A DNA stretch of 64,000 nt from Streptococcus toyakuensis. GTDB lineage: Bacteria > Bacillota > Bacilli > Lactobacillales > Streptococcaceae. The position numbers and the translations under genes were made by a program. Under the pieces are notes generated by a model, which was given only the letters and a program-made list of their open reading frames with translations, did no database searches and had not been told where the DNA came from. The stretch lies in NCBI RefSeq assembly GCF_024346585.1, contig NZ_AP024523.1, positions 629,001 to 693,000 of the forward strand, read 5' to 3'. How positions within the stretch are numbered: position 1 is the stretch's first letter; each line of letters opens with the position of its first letter. Below are positions 16,061 to 26,105 of the stretch, one piece after another.

Positions 16061-19000
16061 ATGCTTATGTTTGGAAAAAACATAGGGATAATGGTGAAAA
16101 AATTTACCGTTATTCAATAAGGAAATACCATTTTGGTGCTGCCAGTGTTGCGGTGGCGACTCTGATGTTCTTTGCGAATGGAGTAGCTGCTCAAGCTCAG
16201 ACTCCTGCCGTATCTCCAGTAACAGCTAGCGATGTAGTTGCTGGACCTTCTGGAAATTCGGATAGGGATCCGCAGGGCTCAGATGAGGAAAGCCCTGAGA
16301 AAACGGCAGTAGTTGAACAGCCAGTTGGGCTCAAATCAGCAGGAGAATCTAGTGCTCCAAAAGCTAAAGCTGAAGAAGGAAGTCGAGAAGAGTCAGAAGC
16401 TGAAGTTAAAAGTTCTCAGCCTGAGACTAAGATAGACGATAAAGGATTAGCTCCGGTAGCCGACACAAGTGCAGCCCAATCGATCCAAGGAACCCTAGAA
16501 GCTTTGTTGGCAAATCTAACCCTAGACTCCATGAAGGCTCTCCACACTGAAGTCGAAGAAGCTCTCGCAAAGGCTAAGGCAGTTTTAGAGAATCCAAAAG
16601 CGACGCAAGAGCAGGTTGATGAGCAAGTCAAACTCATGGAAGACCTGATTCGTCGGGTCAAGGAAGCTTTGTCACCTCAAGTTTCAACTCCTTCAGTTTT
16701 AGAAAAAGCAGGTTTGACAAATCATGGACTTGCTGCTCCAGAGGGGGCTGTGACCAATCAAGGAAGTAGAGGAAAGCGTCGTAAAAAAGGCGATCTGAGT
16801 CAAGCTACACCAGCTGTAGACCAGACTAGCCCAGAAACTGGAGGCAACTCAGAAAAAACTGAATCTAGTGAAAATCCTAGTCGACAAGAACTTCCAACCT
16901 ATACTAATCAGGGTGATGGAGCCTATAAACTAAAAGATGAGTTGGAATTTATCTATAAACGACTTCAAAAAGAGGGAGTTGAAGAAAGTAAAATACAGAC
17001 TGTTAAAGCTGCGGCAGATAAGTTTAATGAAGCTTTCTCTAGGGGAGAGACTATCAGCCAAGATGCTTTTGATGCTGCCCTGGTAGATCTTAAAAAATCT
17101 CGAGACCTCATCGAAGGAGTGTTAACTGGAAGAGAAAATGAGATAAATAGTAATGGGATTAGATTACGCAGAGTTTCCCGTAGCGCTATCTCACGTGAAG
17201 CCGGAAAACGATTTGTTGATTCTAAAGAATATTATTATGAAGATGGAAAACAAGGTGTTAGTCCATATCCTAGATATACCTATATATTCCATAGTGACAA
17301 TCCAACACAGACTGCTGGCTATTCGCATGTAAATGTTAGTGAAGCAGAAAAATATATTCGTGCTCGTGTGACGGCTACTAGGGATGGTTTCTTATGGGAG
17401 ATTACTGTTAATGCAGGTAAATTCCAAGGATTAACAAATGATAGTTATTGGTTTACAATACCCAAAGGTCAAACTTATAAACCTCATTCAGCGACTGTAG
17501 ATGTATTTAAACCTGAAGGAACTACATCGTATTCATCCGGAAATGATACAATTGAGTCAACACTAGCTAGAGCAGGACTTGGAAGGGTTCATAAGGGAGA
17601 TAACTTTAAGGGAGTATTTCGGCCGGGGAGACTAGTAGCTAATGCTTATAATACGAATGATTTAGAAGGTTTAGCTAGAGAAAGCGTTGATGCCTTAACA
17701 GATAAAGGGTTTTATAAACGAGAACTTGAAAATGGTAGTGAGCAAATATTATCAAATCAAAAGTTTGATTTAATAAAGAAGAAAGGGGGGACTCTTTATT
17801 ATTTTGAACAACCAGATAATAACTTTAAATATACACTCACTTTTCAAACTACAGGAGATAACAATTTAGCTGATTTGGTATACGCCGCTGGATTTAAAGG
17901 AGTGAGAGCTCCGGTCGACTCGTATACAAAACGCCATCGTGTTCTAGTAAATCAATGGTATGCTCGTACGCAAAGTGAAACAGACGGTACCTATGAATTT
18001 CCAATGAAGTTGAAAGAGAATGGAACTTTCTTCATTAACCAAGATAAATATTATAATAAAGCTTTTCCATACTCTGATCATGTAGAGGGAGGAATTTACG
18101 GTGGACAGAATCGGAATCTTGATGATGTTCGTCATTTAGATGGTCTGGTTTCTTATTCAGAAGATGCAGGCAATCCTAGACCTACAATACATGCCATAGA
18201 TTTTACTTCCTATGTAGAATATAAAGGTTATAATATTGAAGAGGGTAAGCGAAAAGCAAATTCTAAAGGGCAAACATTTACATTTTTTAAAGATGGTAAT
18301 CGTATAAGTAAAGAGCAATTAGGTTTAGATGCGGGAAGTAAACCAGGTCTGCATACTTATACCTATACACGTAGATTTAGTGATGGTTCTGAAGATAGTG
18401 GAACATTTAATTTTGTTACCAAAGCTGAAAAACCGACGTTCAACCAGACATTGAAATTTATTGGAGAAAGACAGAATATATCTGCTAGGACGAATAAAGA
18501 AGGTATTCCTTTGACGCTCTATAGAGACTATGGTGGAGCAGAACCAGAGGTGGTTGCAGAGGTTGTATCGGGTAAAAATGGAGTAGCCTCATTTGAAAAC
18601 ATTGAAATAAAACAAGGTAAATACTATGTTCGAACGGTTATCAAAACGGATGCTTATGTAGATTATGATGGTAACACTCATAGAACAGTAGAATCTGACC
18701 CTGTAAATGAGAATGAAAAACTTGTTGCTGTCGAAGCACCAACCGTAAAACTCAATGGTAAAAAATTAACAACCAATGCTGATGATAATCGATTCATTAT
18801 TTATCGTGGAGCAGTCTTTAATCCAACTTTCCGTGTTGAAAATGATGGCAAACAAGTTAATTCATTGAAAGCTTCAGGCATTCCTAAAGGAGTGTGGTTT
18901 AATAAAGTAAATGGTGGAGATCAGCCAAGAACGAATATGGCTCATGGTTCAGAGTATACCATTTCAGCAAATAATGTTGTAGATTCTGATACTCGTTTGG

Positions 19001-22000
19001 GTGAAGGTACTGCAACAGTAACTGTAGTTAACCATCAAGGCAAAAGTATAGATTATAAATTCAAATATATTGTTGCGGATGTGCAAGGTAAAAATACTAC
19101 TGAAAATAAATTGGTTGGGGATACTATAGGAAATGCTCATAGATTTGCGAAGGCTACTATTGGTAATGCAGAAGGAGATGATTACTTCCCTAAAGGTATG
19201 GCATTTAAGTGGGTAACGAATACTTTAACTTTACCAGAAAATACCGAAAAACTAGGCGAAGCAGGAAGAATAACAAATTATAATGCGCAAGTAATCTTTC
19301 CGAATGGTGGACCTTTTAAAAAGACAATCGGCAATGATGAATATACGATTTACGGACCAATAGCTAAAACAATCCCTGTAACCTTTAATGTAACAGATAA
19401 TGTCGCGCCTACAGTCAAACTAGGGACTGGAAATGGAGGGACTATCTTAACTGAGAGTGAGTCCAACGCTCCGGAGATAACTATCTATAGAGGGGCAAGC
19501 TTTACTGATACTATCAAAGTTTTTGATAATGAATCAAGGGGTATCGTGAATCTCAAAGTGGAGAGTGGATTGCCTGATGGACTTAGTCTTGAAGGTAAGT
19601 CTGCTATCAAGAAAACTAGTGCGACGGAAGGGCATGAAGCAACGGTAAATATTAGTGGTAAGGTTGCAACAACTGCACGACTTGGTGTCTACAATGTTAA
19701 CTTGAAGGTATCTGATGATGCTTCTGGTAACGTAGATAGAGGTAATACAAAAACTGTTAAGTTCAAAGTTAAAGTTCTTGACCTGGCGTTTGAAACTCGA
19801 GGAAAAGCTATCAATGAAAATACTCATTCAGACACTTTGGATTTAAATCAAACAAGTGTTGATGCGAATCACTATTTAACTGTTACGGATGGAATAAACA
19901 AAGCAGATATGTTCCCTCAAGGAATGATTTTTAGATATATTCTAGCGGATGGAACTATAAGAAATACATTGAGTTTTGATAAACCTGGTAAATATACAGT
20001 GACTGCTGCAGCTTATTATCCTATAGGAGAGAAATCTGTAGCAGGTGCGCCAGTAGCTTCAACGAATTTGAAAGGTGAAGATATATCTGGAATTGCAGGT
20101 CGTCCTTATTTGACAAAACAAATTATCTTTGAGGTCAAACCAACAGCTCCAACGGTAGCTGCAAAAGATAATGGTGATGTAGAAATTACACCAACAAATC
20201 AAACAAATGTAGATAAAGTTAGTGTAACCTTCACAAAACAAGCCGACTCTACAGTAGTAACATATACAGCTAAGAAGAACGACAGAGGAGTATGGGAATT
20301 TGGTGCAGATGCACCGTTAACAGTCGATCCAACAACAGGTGTGTTTAGATTAAAAGACCGTGTTGTAAAAGATGGTACAACAGTTACAGCTAAGGCTCTT
20401 ACAACAGATGGAACAGGTAATGTTCAAAGTAATCCAGTAACAGGTAAAGCAGGTAATGGAGATGCAGTTTTACCGGAAATTGAATTTAAAAATACTGTGA
20501 TAGATTCTACAGGGGATCGTGTAGTATATATTACGCCAACAGAAACAACAAATGTAGAAGTTGCGACTGTTAATGATAATTCTAAGAAGTTATTAGAAGC
20601 AGTATTCTTTGATCAAGGAGCACAAGTAACAGATCTTGGGAATTATGGTATCACTTATAATAAAGTTATACGAAATGGCGATACAATAACTAATGCACCA
20701 TATACATTAACAGTTACTGGTACATTAAATAGAGAAAAATCTGCAAATACACTGTGGAATGATGGAGATGTAATTGCAACTCGTTACGTTTCAGCCATGG
20801 ACGCTGCAGAAAATAATATTAGGGAAAAATCAGGAAGTAGAGATAATGTTGCTTCAAACCCTTATCGTGTCGTTTTCAAGGTTAGAACACAAGCAGCGAA
20901 GTATACACCACAAGTAACAAACTTAACACGTCACGATCAACAGCCAAAACACACAAACGAAGATGTGAAAGGTGCGGTAACAGGAGAAAACATTAAATCG
21001 AAAGAAGTGTTAGATCCAATTCCAGATGAATCAGGAAATGTTAGAGTGAAAGTAACATATACTGATGACAGTAGCGAAACAGTTACAGTACCAATTAAAG
21101 TGACTCCAAGTAAAGCAACCCAAGGAGATCCAACGGTTTCAGAATTAACACGTCACGATCAACAGCCAAAACACACAAACGAAGATGTGAAAGGTGCGGT
21201 AACAGGAGAAAACATTAAATCGAAAGAAGTGTTAGATCCAATTCCAGATGAATCAGGAAATGTTAGAGTGAAAGTAACATATACTGATGACAGTAGCGAA
21301 GAAGCAACTGTTAAAATTACAGTTGTAGGATTACCAGAAACGAAAGTACCTGTAGAATCATTTGGTAACTTAACTAAAGAGGAACAAGATAAAGTTAAAG
21401 AATCAGTGGAAAAAGCTAACCCTGGTAAAACAGTAGTTGTTGAACCAACAGGCAAAGTAACAATCACAGATCCTAAGACAAATACTAGTCATGAAATTTC
21501 TGAAGAATTAGTGACAACCATTGCTCCTCCAGTTGTAGATATCCCTGAATTTAACGGTGGAGTAAATGGAGAGCCAGAAAGACAAGAAGAATTGCCAGAG
21601 TTCAATGGTGGAACAAACGGTGAACCAGAAATTCAACCAGAATTACCAGACTTCACAGGTGGAGTAAATGGTGAACTTCCAGATCCAGCAGAATTACCAA
21701 AAGTTAAGTTATTCATCACTAAATGGATTGATGAAAATGGCAATGAGTTGAAACCTGCGGATGCTAAGGCTCCAACGGTATTAGGTGAAGCGAATGAAGC
21801 ATTTGAACATGGTGAAATTGAAGGTTATGTATTTGTAAGAACAGAAACTAAAGGTGATGTTGTAACTCATATCTTCAGAAAAGTGAGTCCAGTTAGACCA
21901 ACAGGTGACGATCAACAAAGACCAACTACGCCATCTGCCGATACAAATCGTAGACCAGATACTGCTACCCCTGCTGAGGTGCCAGCTACTCATCAGGCTG

Positions 22001-22209
22001 AGCAACCAAGTCAAACAGTTGAAGTACCTGCTCAATTGCCGAATGAAGTGTCAGAAACTGATCCATCAGTTTCTCAACCGCAAGCAGTATTGCCAAATAC
22101 TGGTACACAAGAAGACCGTGCTACAGGTGCATTCGGAGTTCTATCTCTTCTTGGCGCATTTGGTTTGCTATTTGCCAAAAAGAAAAAAGACGATGAAGAG
22201 GAAGCTTAA
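16061..22209 (+). CDS. Giant YSIRK/LPXTG surface protein, frameshifted near the start
   Basis: A cell-wall-anchored protein of about 2049 residues if one base is restored. The natural start is ATG 16061 (or 16067) behind AAAGGA, but that frame stops after about 18 codons. The YSIRK export signal (YRYSIRKYHFGAAS, 16105-16146) lies in another frame and has no start codon of its own. One extra A in the A6 run 16075-16080 gives MFGKKHRDNGEKIYRYSIRK and joins them. The open frame from GTG 16153 lacks the signal. Domains in order: a FIVAR-like helical unit (about residues 140-200), a low-complexity linker, a large beta-rich adhesin-like N-region, Ig-like repeats, two identical Rib-type 74-residue repeats, a MucBP-like unit (FITKWIDENGNEL), then LPNTG, a hydrophobic segment and KKKKDDEEEA. 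Ligand unknown. Phase variation, decay or base-call error could explain the shift. Confidence 0.85.
20923..21300 (+). repeat. Tandem 222-bp repeat (74 residues, Rib-type) in the surface protein
   Basis: A 156-bp segment at 20923-21078 recurs without change at 21145-21300, period 222 bp. It encodes the unit beginning LTRHDQQPKHTNEDVKGAV. Identity at silent sites implies recent duplication or conversion. Confidence 0.9.
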
Positions 22210-22265
22210 ATAGATGATCTCATCTGATCCTTAGTAGCTTTCCCTGCATAAAGTCTTTGTAAATC

Positions 22266-22316
22266 AAAAAGAACTAGAAAATCACTCATTTGTGAGAATT
22301 CTAGTTCTTTTTTTCG
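22266..22316 (+). terminator. Terminator of the YSIRK surface protein gene
   Basis: AAAAAGAACTAGAA pairs perfectly with TTCTAGTTCTTTTT. An inner TCACTCATTTGTGAG forms the loop region, and a run of seven T follows. Confidence 0.9.
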
Positions 22317-22345
22317 TATTTCATAAACATTTCATATTTGGATTT

Positions 22346-22375
22346 TATAATAGTCTTACAAATATGGAGGTGACA
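22346..22375 (+). promoter_or_regulatory. vex operon -10 and ribosome site
   Basis: TATAAT (22346-22351) lies 25 nt before the vex1 ATG. GGAGGTGAC lies just before the ATG. No convincing -35 is seen, which may mean an activator or simply a weak promoter. Confidence 0.5.
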
Positions 22376-22376
22376 A

Positions 22377-23654
22377 ATGAATCCAATCCAAAGAGCTTGG
22401 GCTTATGTCAGCAGAAAACGACTGAGAAGTTTTATTTTATTTCTGATTTTATTTGTCCTATTGGGCGGAATTTCAGCCTGTTTGACGCTGATGAAGTCTA
22501 ACAAAACAGTGGAAACCAATCTTTACAAATCACTCAACACATCTTTTTCTATTAAGAAGATAGAAAATGGTCAGACTTTCAAGTTGTCAGACCTAGCATC
22601 CGTTAGTAAGATTAAGGGACTGGAAAATATTTCTCCTGAACTCGAGACGGTCGCAAAATTAAAAGACAAGGAAGCGGTCAGTGGCGAGCAGAGCGTGGAG
22701 CGTGATGATTTGTCAGCTGCGGACAAGAACTTAGTTAGTTTAACGGCTCTTGAAGATTCATCTAAGAATGTGACCTTCACCAGCTCGGCCTTCAATCTAA
22801 AAGAAGGTCGACACCTTCAAAAAGGGGATTCCAAGAAAATCCTGATCCACGAAGAGCTGGCTAAGAAGAATAGTCTTTCGATTCATGACAAGATTGGTTT
22901 GGATGCTGGACAGTCCGAAGCTGGAAAAGGGCAAACAGTAGAGTTTGAGATTGTCGGAATCTTTTCTGGTAAAAAACAAGAGAAATTCACAGGCTTGTCT
23001 TCTGACTTCAGTGAAAACCAGGTCTTTACAGACTATGAAAGTAGTCAAAGCCTTTTGGGGAATGGTGAACCTCTAGTCAGTGCAGCTCGCTTCTATGTAG
23101 AAAATCCTAAGGAAATGGACGGACTTATGAAGCAGGTGGAAAACTTGTCCTTGGAAAATCAAGGCTACCAAGTCGAGAAGGAAAACAAGGCCTTTGAACA
23201 AATCAAAGACTCAGTAGCAACCTTCCAAACCTTTCTGACCATTTTCCTTTATGGGATGTTGATAGCAGGAGCAGGAGCCTTAATTCTGGTCTTGTCTCTC
23301 TGGTTGAGAGAACGGGTCTACGAGGTGGGAATTTTACTTGCACTTGGAAAAGGAAAGAGCTCAATCTTCCTACAGTTCTGTTTAGAGGTAGTTTTGGTAT
23401 CTCTCGGTGCCTTGCTTCCAGCATTTGTTGCAGGAAACGCTATCACAACTTACCTACTCCAAACACTACTAGAAAGTGGAGATCAGACAGCCTTACAAGA
23501 CACACTAGCCAAAGCAAGCGGTTTATCAACCAGCATCCTATCTTTTGCAGAATCCTATGTCTTTCTGTTCTTGATTAGTTGCTTGTCAGTAGCCTTTTGT
23601 TTCCTATTCTTATTTAGAAAATCGCCGAAAGAAATTTTATCATCTATTAGTTAA
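22377..23654 (+). CDS. vex1: ABC transporter permease Vex1 (FtsX-like)
   Basis: A 425-residue MacB/FtsX-type permease: one N-terminal transmembrane helix (about 20-40), a large extracytoplasmic domain (about 45-275), then three helices near the C-terminus. With Vex2 (ATPase) and Vex3 (second permease) it forms the Vex123 complex first described in pneumococcus, where it was linked to export of the Pep27 peptide and to vancomycin tolerance. Gene order vex1-vex2-vex3 followed by vncR-vncS is the same as there. vex2 starts 12 nt after its stop. Confidence 0.92.
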   Translation: MNPIQRAWAYVSRKRLRSFILFLILFVLLGGISACLTLMKSNKTVETNLYKSLNTSFSIKKIENGQTFKLSDLASVSKIKGLENISPELETVAKLKDKEAVSGEQSVERDDLSAADKNLVSLTALEDSSKNVTFTSSAFNLKEGRHLQKGDSKKILIHEELAKKNSLSIHDKIGLDAGQSEAGKGQTVEFEIVGIFSGKKQEKFTGLSSDFSENQVFTDYESSQSLLGNGEPLVSAARFYVENPKEMDGLMKQVENLSLENQGYQVEKENKAFEQIKDSVATFQTFLTIFLYGMLIAGAGALILVLSLWLRERVYEVGILLALGKGKSSIFLQFCLEVVLVSLGALLPAFVAGNAITTYLLQTLLESGDQTALQDTLAKASGLSTSILSFAESYVFLFLISCLSVAFCFLFLFRKSPKEILSSIS

Positions 23655-23666
23655 GAAGGAGAAATC

Positions 23667-24314
23667 ATGACTTTATTACAATTACAAGATGTTACCTACC
23701 GTTATAAGAACACTGCTGAAGCAGTCCTATATCAGATCAATTATAATTTTGAACCTGGGAAATTTTACAGTATTATTGGGGAGTCAGGAGCAGGAAAATC
23801 CACTCTCTTATCCCTACTAGCTGGTTTAGATAGTCCTGTTGAAGGTTCGATCCTTTTCCAAGGAGAGGACATTCGAAAGAAAGGCTATTCTTATCATCGC
23901 ATGCATCATATTTCCCTGGTCTTTCAAAATTATAATTTGATAGATTATCTTTCTCCACTGGAAAATATCCGCTTGGTCAACAAAAAGGCAAGCAAGGATA
24001 CACTTCTTGAGCTTGGTTTGGATGAAAGTCAGATCAAGCGGAATGTTCTCCAGTTATCAGGCGGTCAACAACAACGTGTTGCCATTGCTCGTAGTTTAGT
24101 ATCAGAAGCGCCAGTAATTCTAGCTGATGAGCCAACAGGAAATCTGGATCCTAAAACTGCTGGAGATATTGTCGAACTGCTCAAATCACTTGCCCAGAAA
24201 ACAGGTAAATGTGTCATTGTCGTAACCCACAGTAAAGAAGTGGCACAAGCGTCAGATATTACACTTGAGTTGAAAGATAAGAAACTTACTGAAACTCGCA
24301 ATACTACGAAATAA
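23667..24314 (+). CDS. vex2: ABC transporter ATP-binding protein Vex2
   Basis: A 215-residue ATPase of the LolD/MacB type. Walker A is GESGAGKST (about 39-47), the signature LSGGQQQR, Walker B VILADEP, and the switch His is in VVTHS. The Q-loop reads VFQNYNLID. It is preceded by GAAGGAG and lies between the two permease genes it should energise. Confidence 0.94.
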   Translation: MTLLQLQDVTYRYKNTAEAVLYQINYNFEPGKFYSIIGESGAGKSTLLSLLAGLDSPVEGSILFQGEDIRKKGYSYHRMHHISLVFQNYNLIDYLSPLENIRLVNKKASKDTLLELGLDESQIKRNVLQLSGGQQQRVAIARSLVSEAPVILADEPTGNLDPKTAGDIVELLKSLAQKTGKCVIVVTHSKEVAQASDITLELKDKKLTETRNTTK

Positions 24315-24369
24315 TACGAGCTTTTTCTGTTAGAACTATAAAATAGAACAACATCTAGAAAGGGAACCT

Positions 24370-25749
24370 ATGTTACACAACGCATTTGCCTATGTTACAA
24401 GGAAGTTTTTCAAATCGATTGTTATCTTCCTGATTATTCTCCTCATGGCGAGCTTGAGTTTGGTCGGCTTGTCGATCAAGGGAGCTACTGCCAAGGCTTC
24501 TCAGGAGACCTTTAAAAATATCACCAACAGTTTCTCCATGCAAATCAATCGTCGCGTCAATCAAGGAACACCACGTGGTGCTGGGAATATTAAGGGTGAG
24601 GACATCAAAAAAATCACCGAAAATAAGGCCATCGAGTCTTATGTTAAACGTATCAATGCTATCGGAGATTTGACTGGATATGAACTCATCGAAACGCCAG
24701 AAACCAAGAAGAATCTAACACCTGATCGTGCTAAACATTTTGGAAGTAGCTTGATGATTACAGGTGTCAATGATTCCTCTAAAGAAGATAAGTTTGTCTC
24801 TGGTTCTTATAAGCTGGTCGAAGGTGAGCACCTAACCAACGATGACAAAGACAAGATCCTCATGCACAAGGACTTGGCAGCTAAACACGGCTGGAAAGTC
24901 GGAGATAAGGTCAAACTAGACTCTAATATCTATGATGCAGACAATGAAAAAGGTGCCAAGGAAACAGTTGAAGTGACAATCAAGGGACTCTTTGATGGTC
25001 ACAATAAGTCGGCAGTGACTTACTCACAAGAACTCTATGAAAATACAGCTATTACAGACATTCACACTGCTGCAAAACTTTATGGATACACAGAAGACAC
25101 AGCTATTTATGGGGACGCAACCTTCTTTGTAACAGCGGACAAGAACTTGGATGATGTTATGAAAGAGTTGAATGGTATCAGCGGTATCAACTGGAAGAGC
25201 TATACACTGGTGAAGAGCTCCTCAAACTACCCAGCTCTTGAGCAATCCATCTCTGGTATGTACAAGATGGCCAACCTCCTCTTCTGGGGTAGCTTGAGCT
25301 TTTCAGTCCTTCTCCTTGCCCTCTTGCTCAGCCTTTGGATCAATGCCCGTCGCAAGGAAGTGGGAATTCTCCTCTCTATCGGTCTCAAGCAGGCAAGTAT
25401 CTTGGGGCAATTCATCACTGAATCCATCTTGATTGCCATTCCTGCTCTTGTTTCTGCTTACTTCTTAGCTAATTACACTGCCCGTGCAATTGGAAACACT
25501 GTCCTTGCCAATGTGACTTCAGGTGTTGCCAAACAGGCTAGCAAGGCGGCTCAAGCCTCTAACCTTGGTGGTGGTGCAGAAGTAGATGGCTTTAACAAGA
25601 CCTTGTCAAGCCTAGATATTTCCATTCAGACATCAGACTTTATCATCGTCTTTGTCCTTGCTTTAGTTCTAGTGGTTCTCGTTATGGCGCTTGCTTCAAG
25701 CAATCTCCTTAGAAAACAACCAAAAGAACTCTTACTTGATGGTGAATAA
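24370..25749 (+). CDS. vex3: ABC transporter permease Vex3 (FtsX-like)
   Basis: A 459-residue permease of the same topology as Vex1: helix at about 15-35, large extracytoplasmic domain, three C-terminal helices, and a charged cytoplasmic tail ending in KQPKELLLDGE. AGAAAGGG precedes the ATG. The extracytoplasmic loop between the last helices carries an Ala/Ser/Lys-rich segment (about 385-412). Confidence 0.92.
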   Translation: MLHNAFAYVTRKFFKSIVIFLIILLMASLSLVGLSIKGATAKASQETFKNITNSFSMQINRRVNQGTPRGAGNIKGEDIKKITENKAIESYVKRINAIGDLTGYELIETPETKKNLTPDRAKHFGSSLMITGVNDSSKEDKFVSGSYKLVEGEHLTNDDKDKILMHKDLAAKHGWKVGDKVKLDSNIYDADNEKGAKETVEVTIKGLFDGHNKSAVTYSQELYENTAITDIHTAAKLYGYTEDTAIYGDATFFVTADKNLDDVMKELNGISGINWKSYTLVKSSSNYPALEQSISGMYKMANLLFWGSLSFSVLLLALLLSLWINARRKEVGILLSIGLKQASILGQFITESILIAIPALVSAYFLANYTARAIGNTVLANVTSGVAKQASKAAQASNLGGGAEVDGFNKTLSSLDISIQTSDFIIVFVLALVLVVLVMALASSNLLRKQPKELLLDGE

Positions 25750-25761
25750 GTCTGAAAAAAT

Positions 25762-25804
25762 TATTCTGGAATAAAAACTACATCTTGTTTTTCTATTCCA
25801 GAAT
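25762..25804 (+). other. Inverted repeat after vex3, possible weak terminator
   Basis: ATTCTGGAATA pairs perfectly with TATTCCAGAAT around a loop of about 20 nt. No T run follows the 3' arm, so it may stabilise the 3' end or be a factor-binding palindrome rather than a standard terminator. Confidence 0.5.
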
Positions 25805-25884
25805 GGTGGATAGAGAATGGATATTTAACAATACAAAATAGAGCCGAAAGCAGTGGTGAAAATCATTGCTTTCAATCGCTTTCT

Positions 25885-25914
25885 TTGTACTTTAGTGTTT
25901 AAATATGATATACT
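25885..25914 (+). promoter_or_regulatory. Promoter upstream of the Pep27-like ORF and the LysM gene
   Basis: TTGTAC (25885-25890), an 18-nt spacer and TATACT (25909-25914) with the extended TG-A. The transcript should begin near 25921, giving a leader of about 185 nt before the LysM protein gene. Confidence 0.7.
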
Positions 25915-25920
25915 AAAGCT

Positions 25921-26010
25921 ATGGAATTTATTAGAAAGGAATTTCACAACTTATATATGGAATTGTGCATAAAAATCTATAGAAATCTTATCTTGAAAAT
26001 AGATAGATAA
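25921..26010 (+). CDS. Pep27-like small ORF (29 codons)
   Basis: ATG at 25921 opens a 29-residue frame that shares the hexapeptide RKEFHN (residues 5-10) with the start of pneumococcal Pep27, published as beginning MRKEFHN. In this sequence the codon in the place of the Pep27 start Met is ATT, and an upstream ATG supplies a four-residue extension. The remainder is basic and hydrophobic and does not match Pep27. It sits at the equivalent place, after vex3 and before vncR, and the ATG is 6 nt after a -10 box. It could be a divergent peptide gene, an upstream ORF in the leader, or a relic of the leader DNA. Confidence 0.45.
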   Translation: MEFIRKEFHNLYMELCIKIYRNLILKIDR

Positions 26011-26020
26011 ATCTGTAGAA

Positions 26021-26069
26021 GCCTATCCATATCGCAAACATAGGCTAGTAGACCTAGGCAGGGTCTACT
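26021..26069 (+). promoter_or_regulatory. Two consecutive hairpins in the LysM gene leader
   Basis: GCCTAT (26021-26026) pairs with ATAGGC (26040-26045). AGTAGACC (26047-26054) pairs with GGTCTACT (26062-26069). They follow the small ORF and end about 37 nt before the LysM gene ATG. No T run follows, so an attenuator is not obvious. Confidence 0.5.
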
Positions 26070-26105
26070 TTGGAAAATATAGAATAGTGAGGAAAAATAA
26101 ACATT

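Noticed and set aside
25762..25804. Hairpin after vex3 as a standard terminator
   Set aside because: The stem is perfect but no T run follows, so it is listed only as an inverted repeat.
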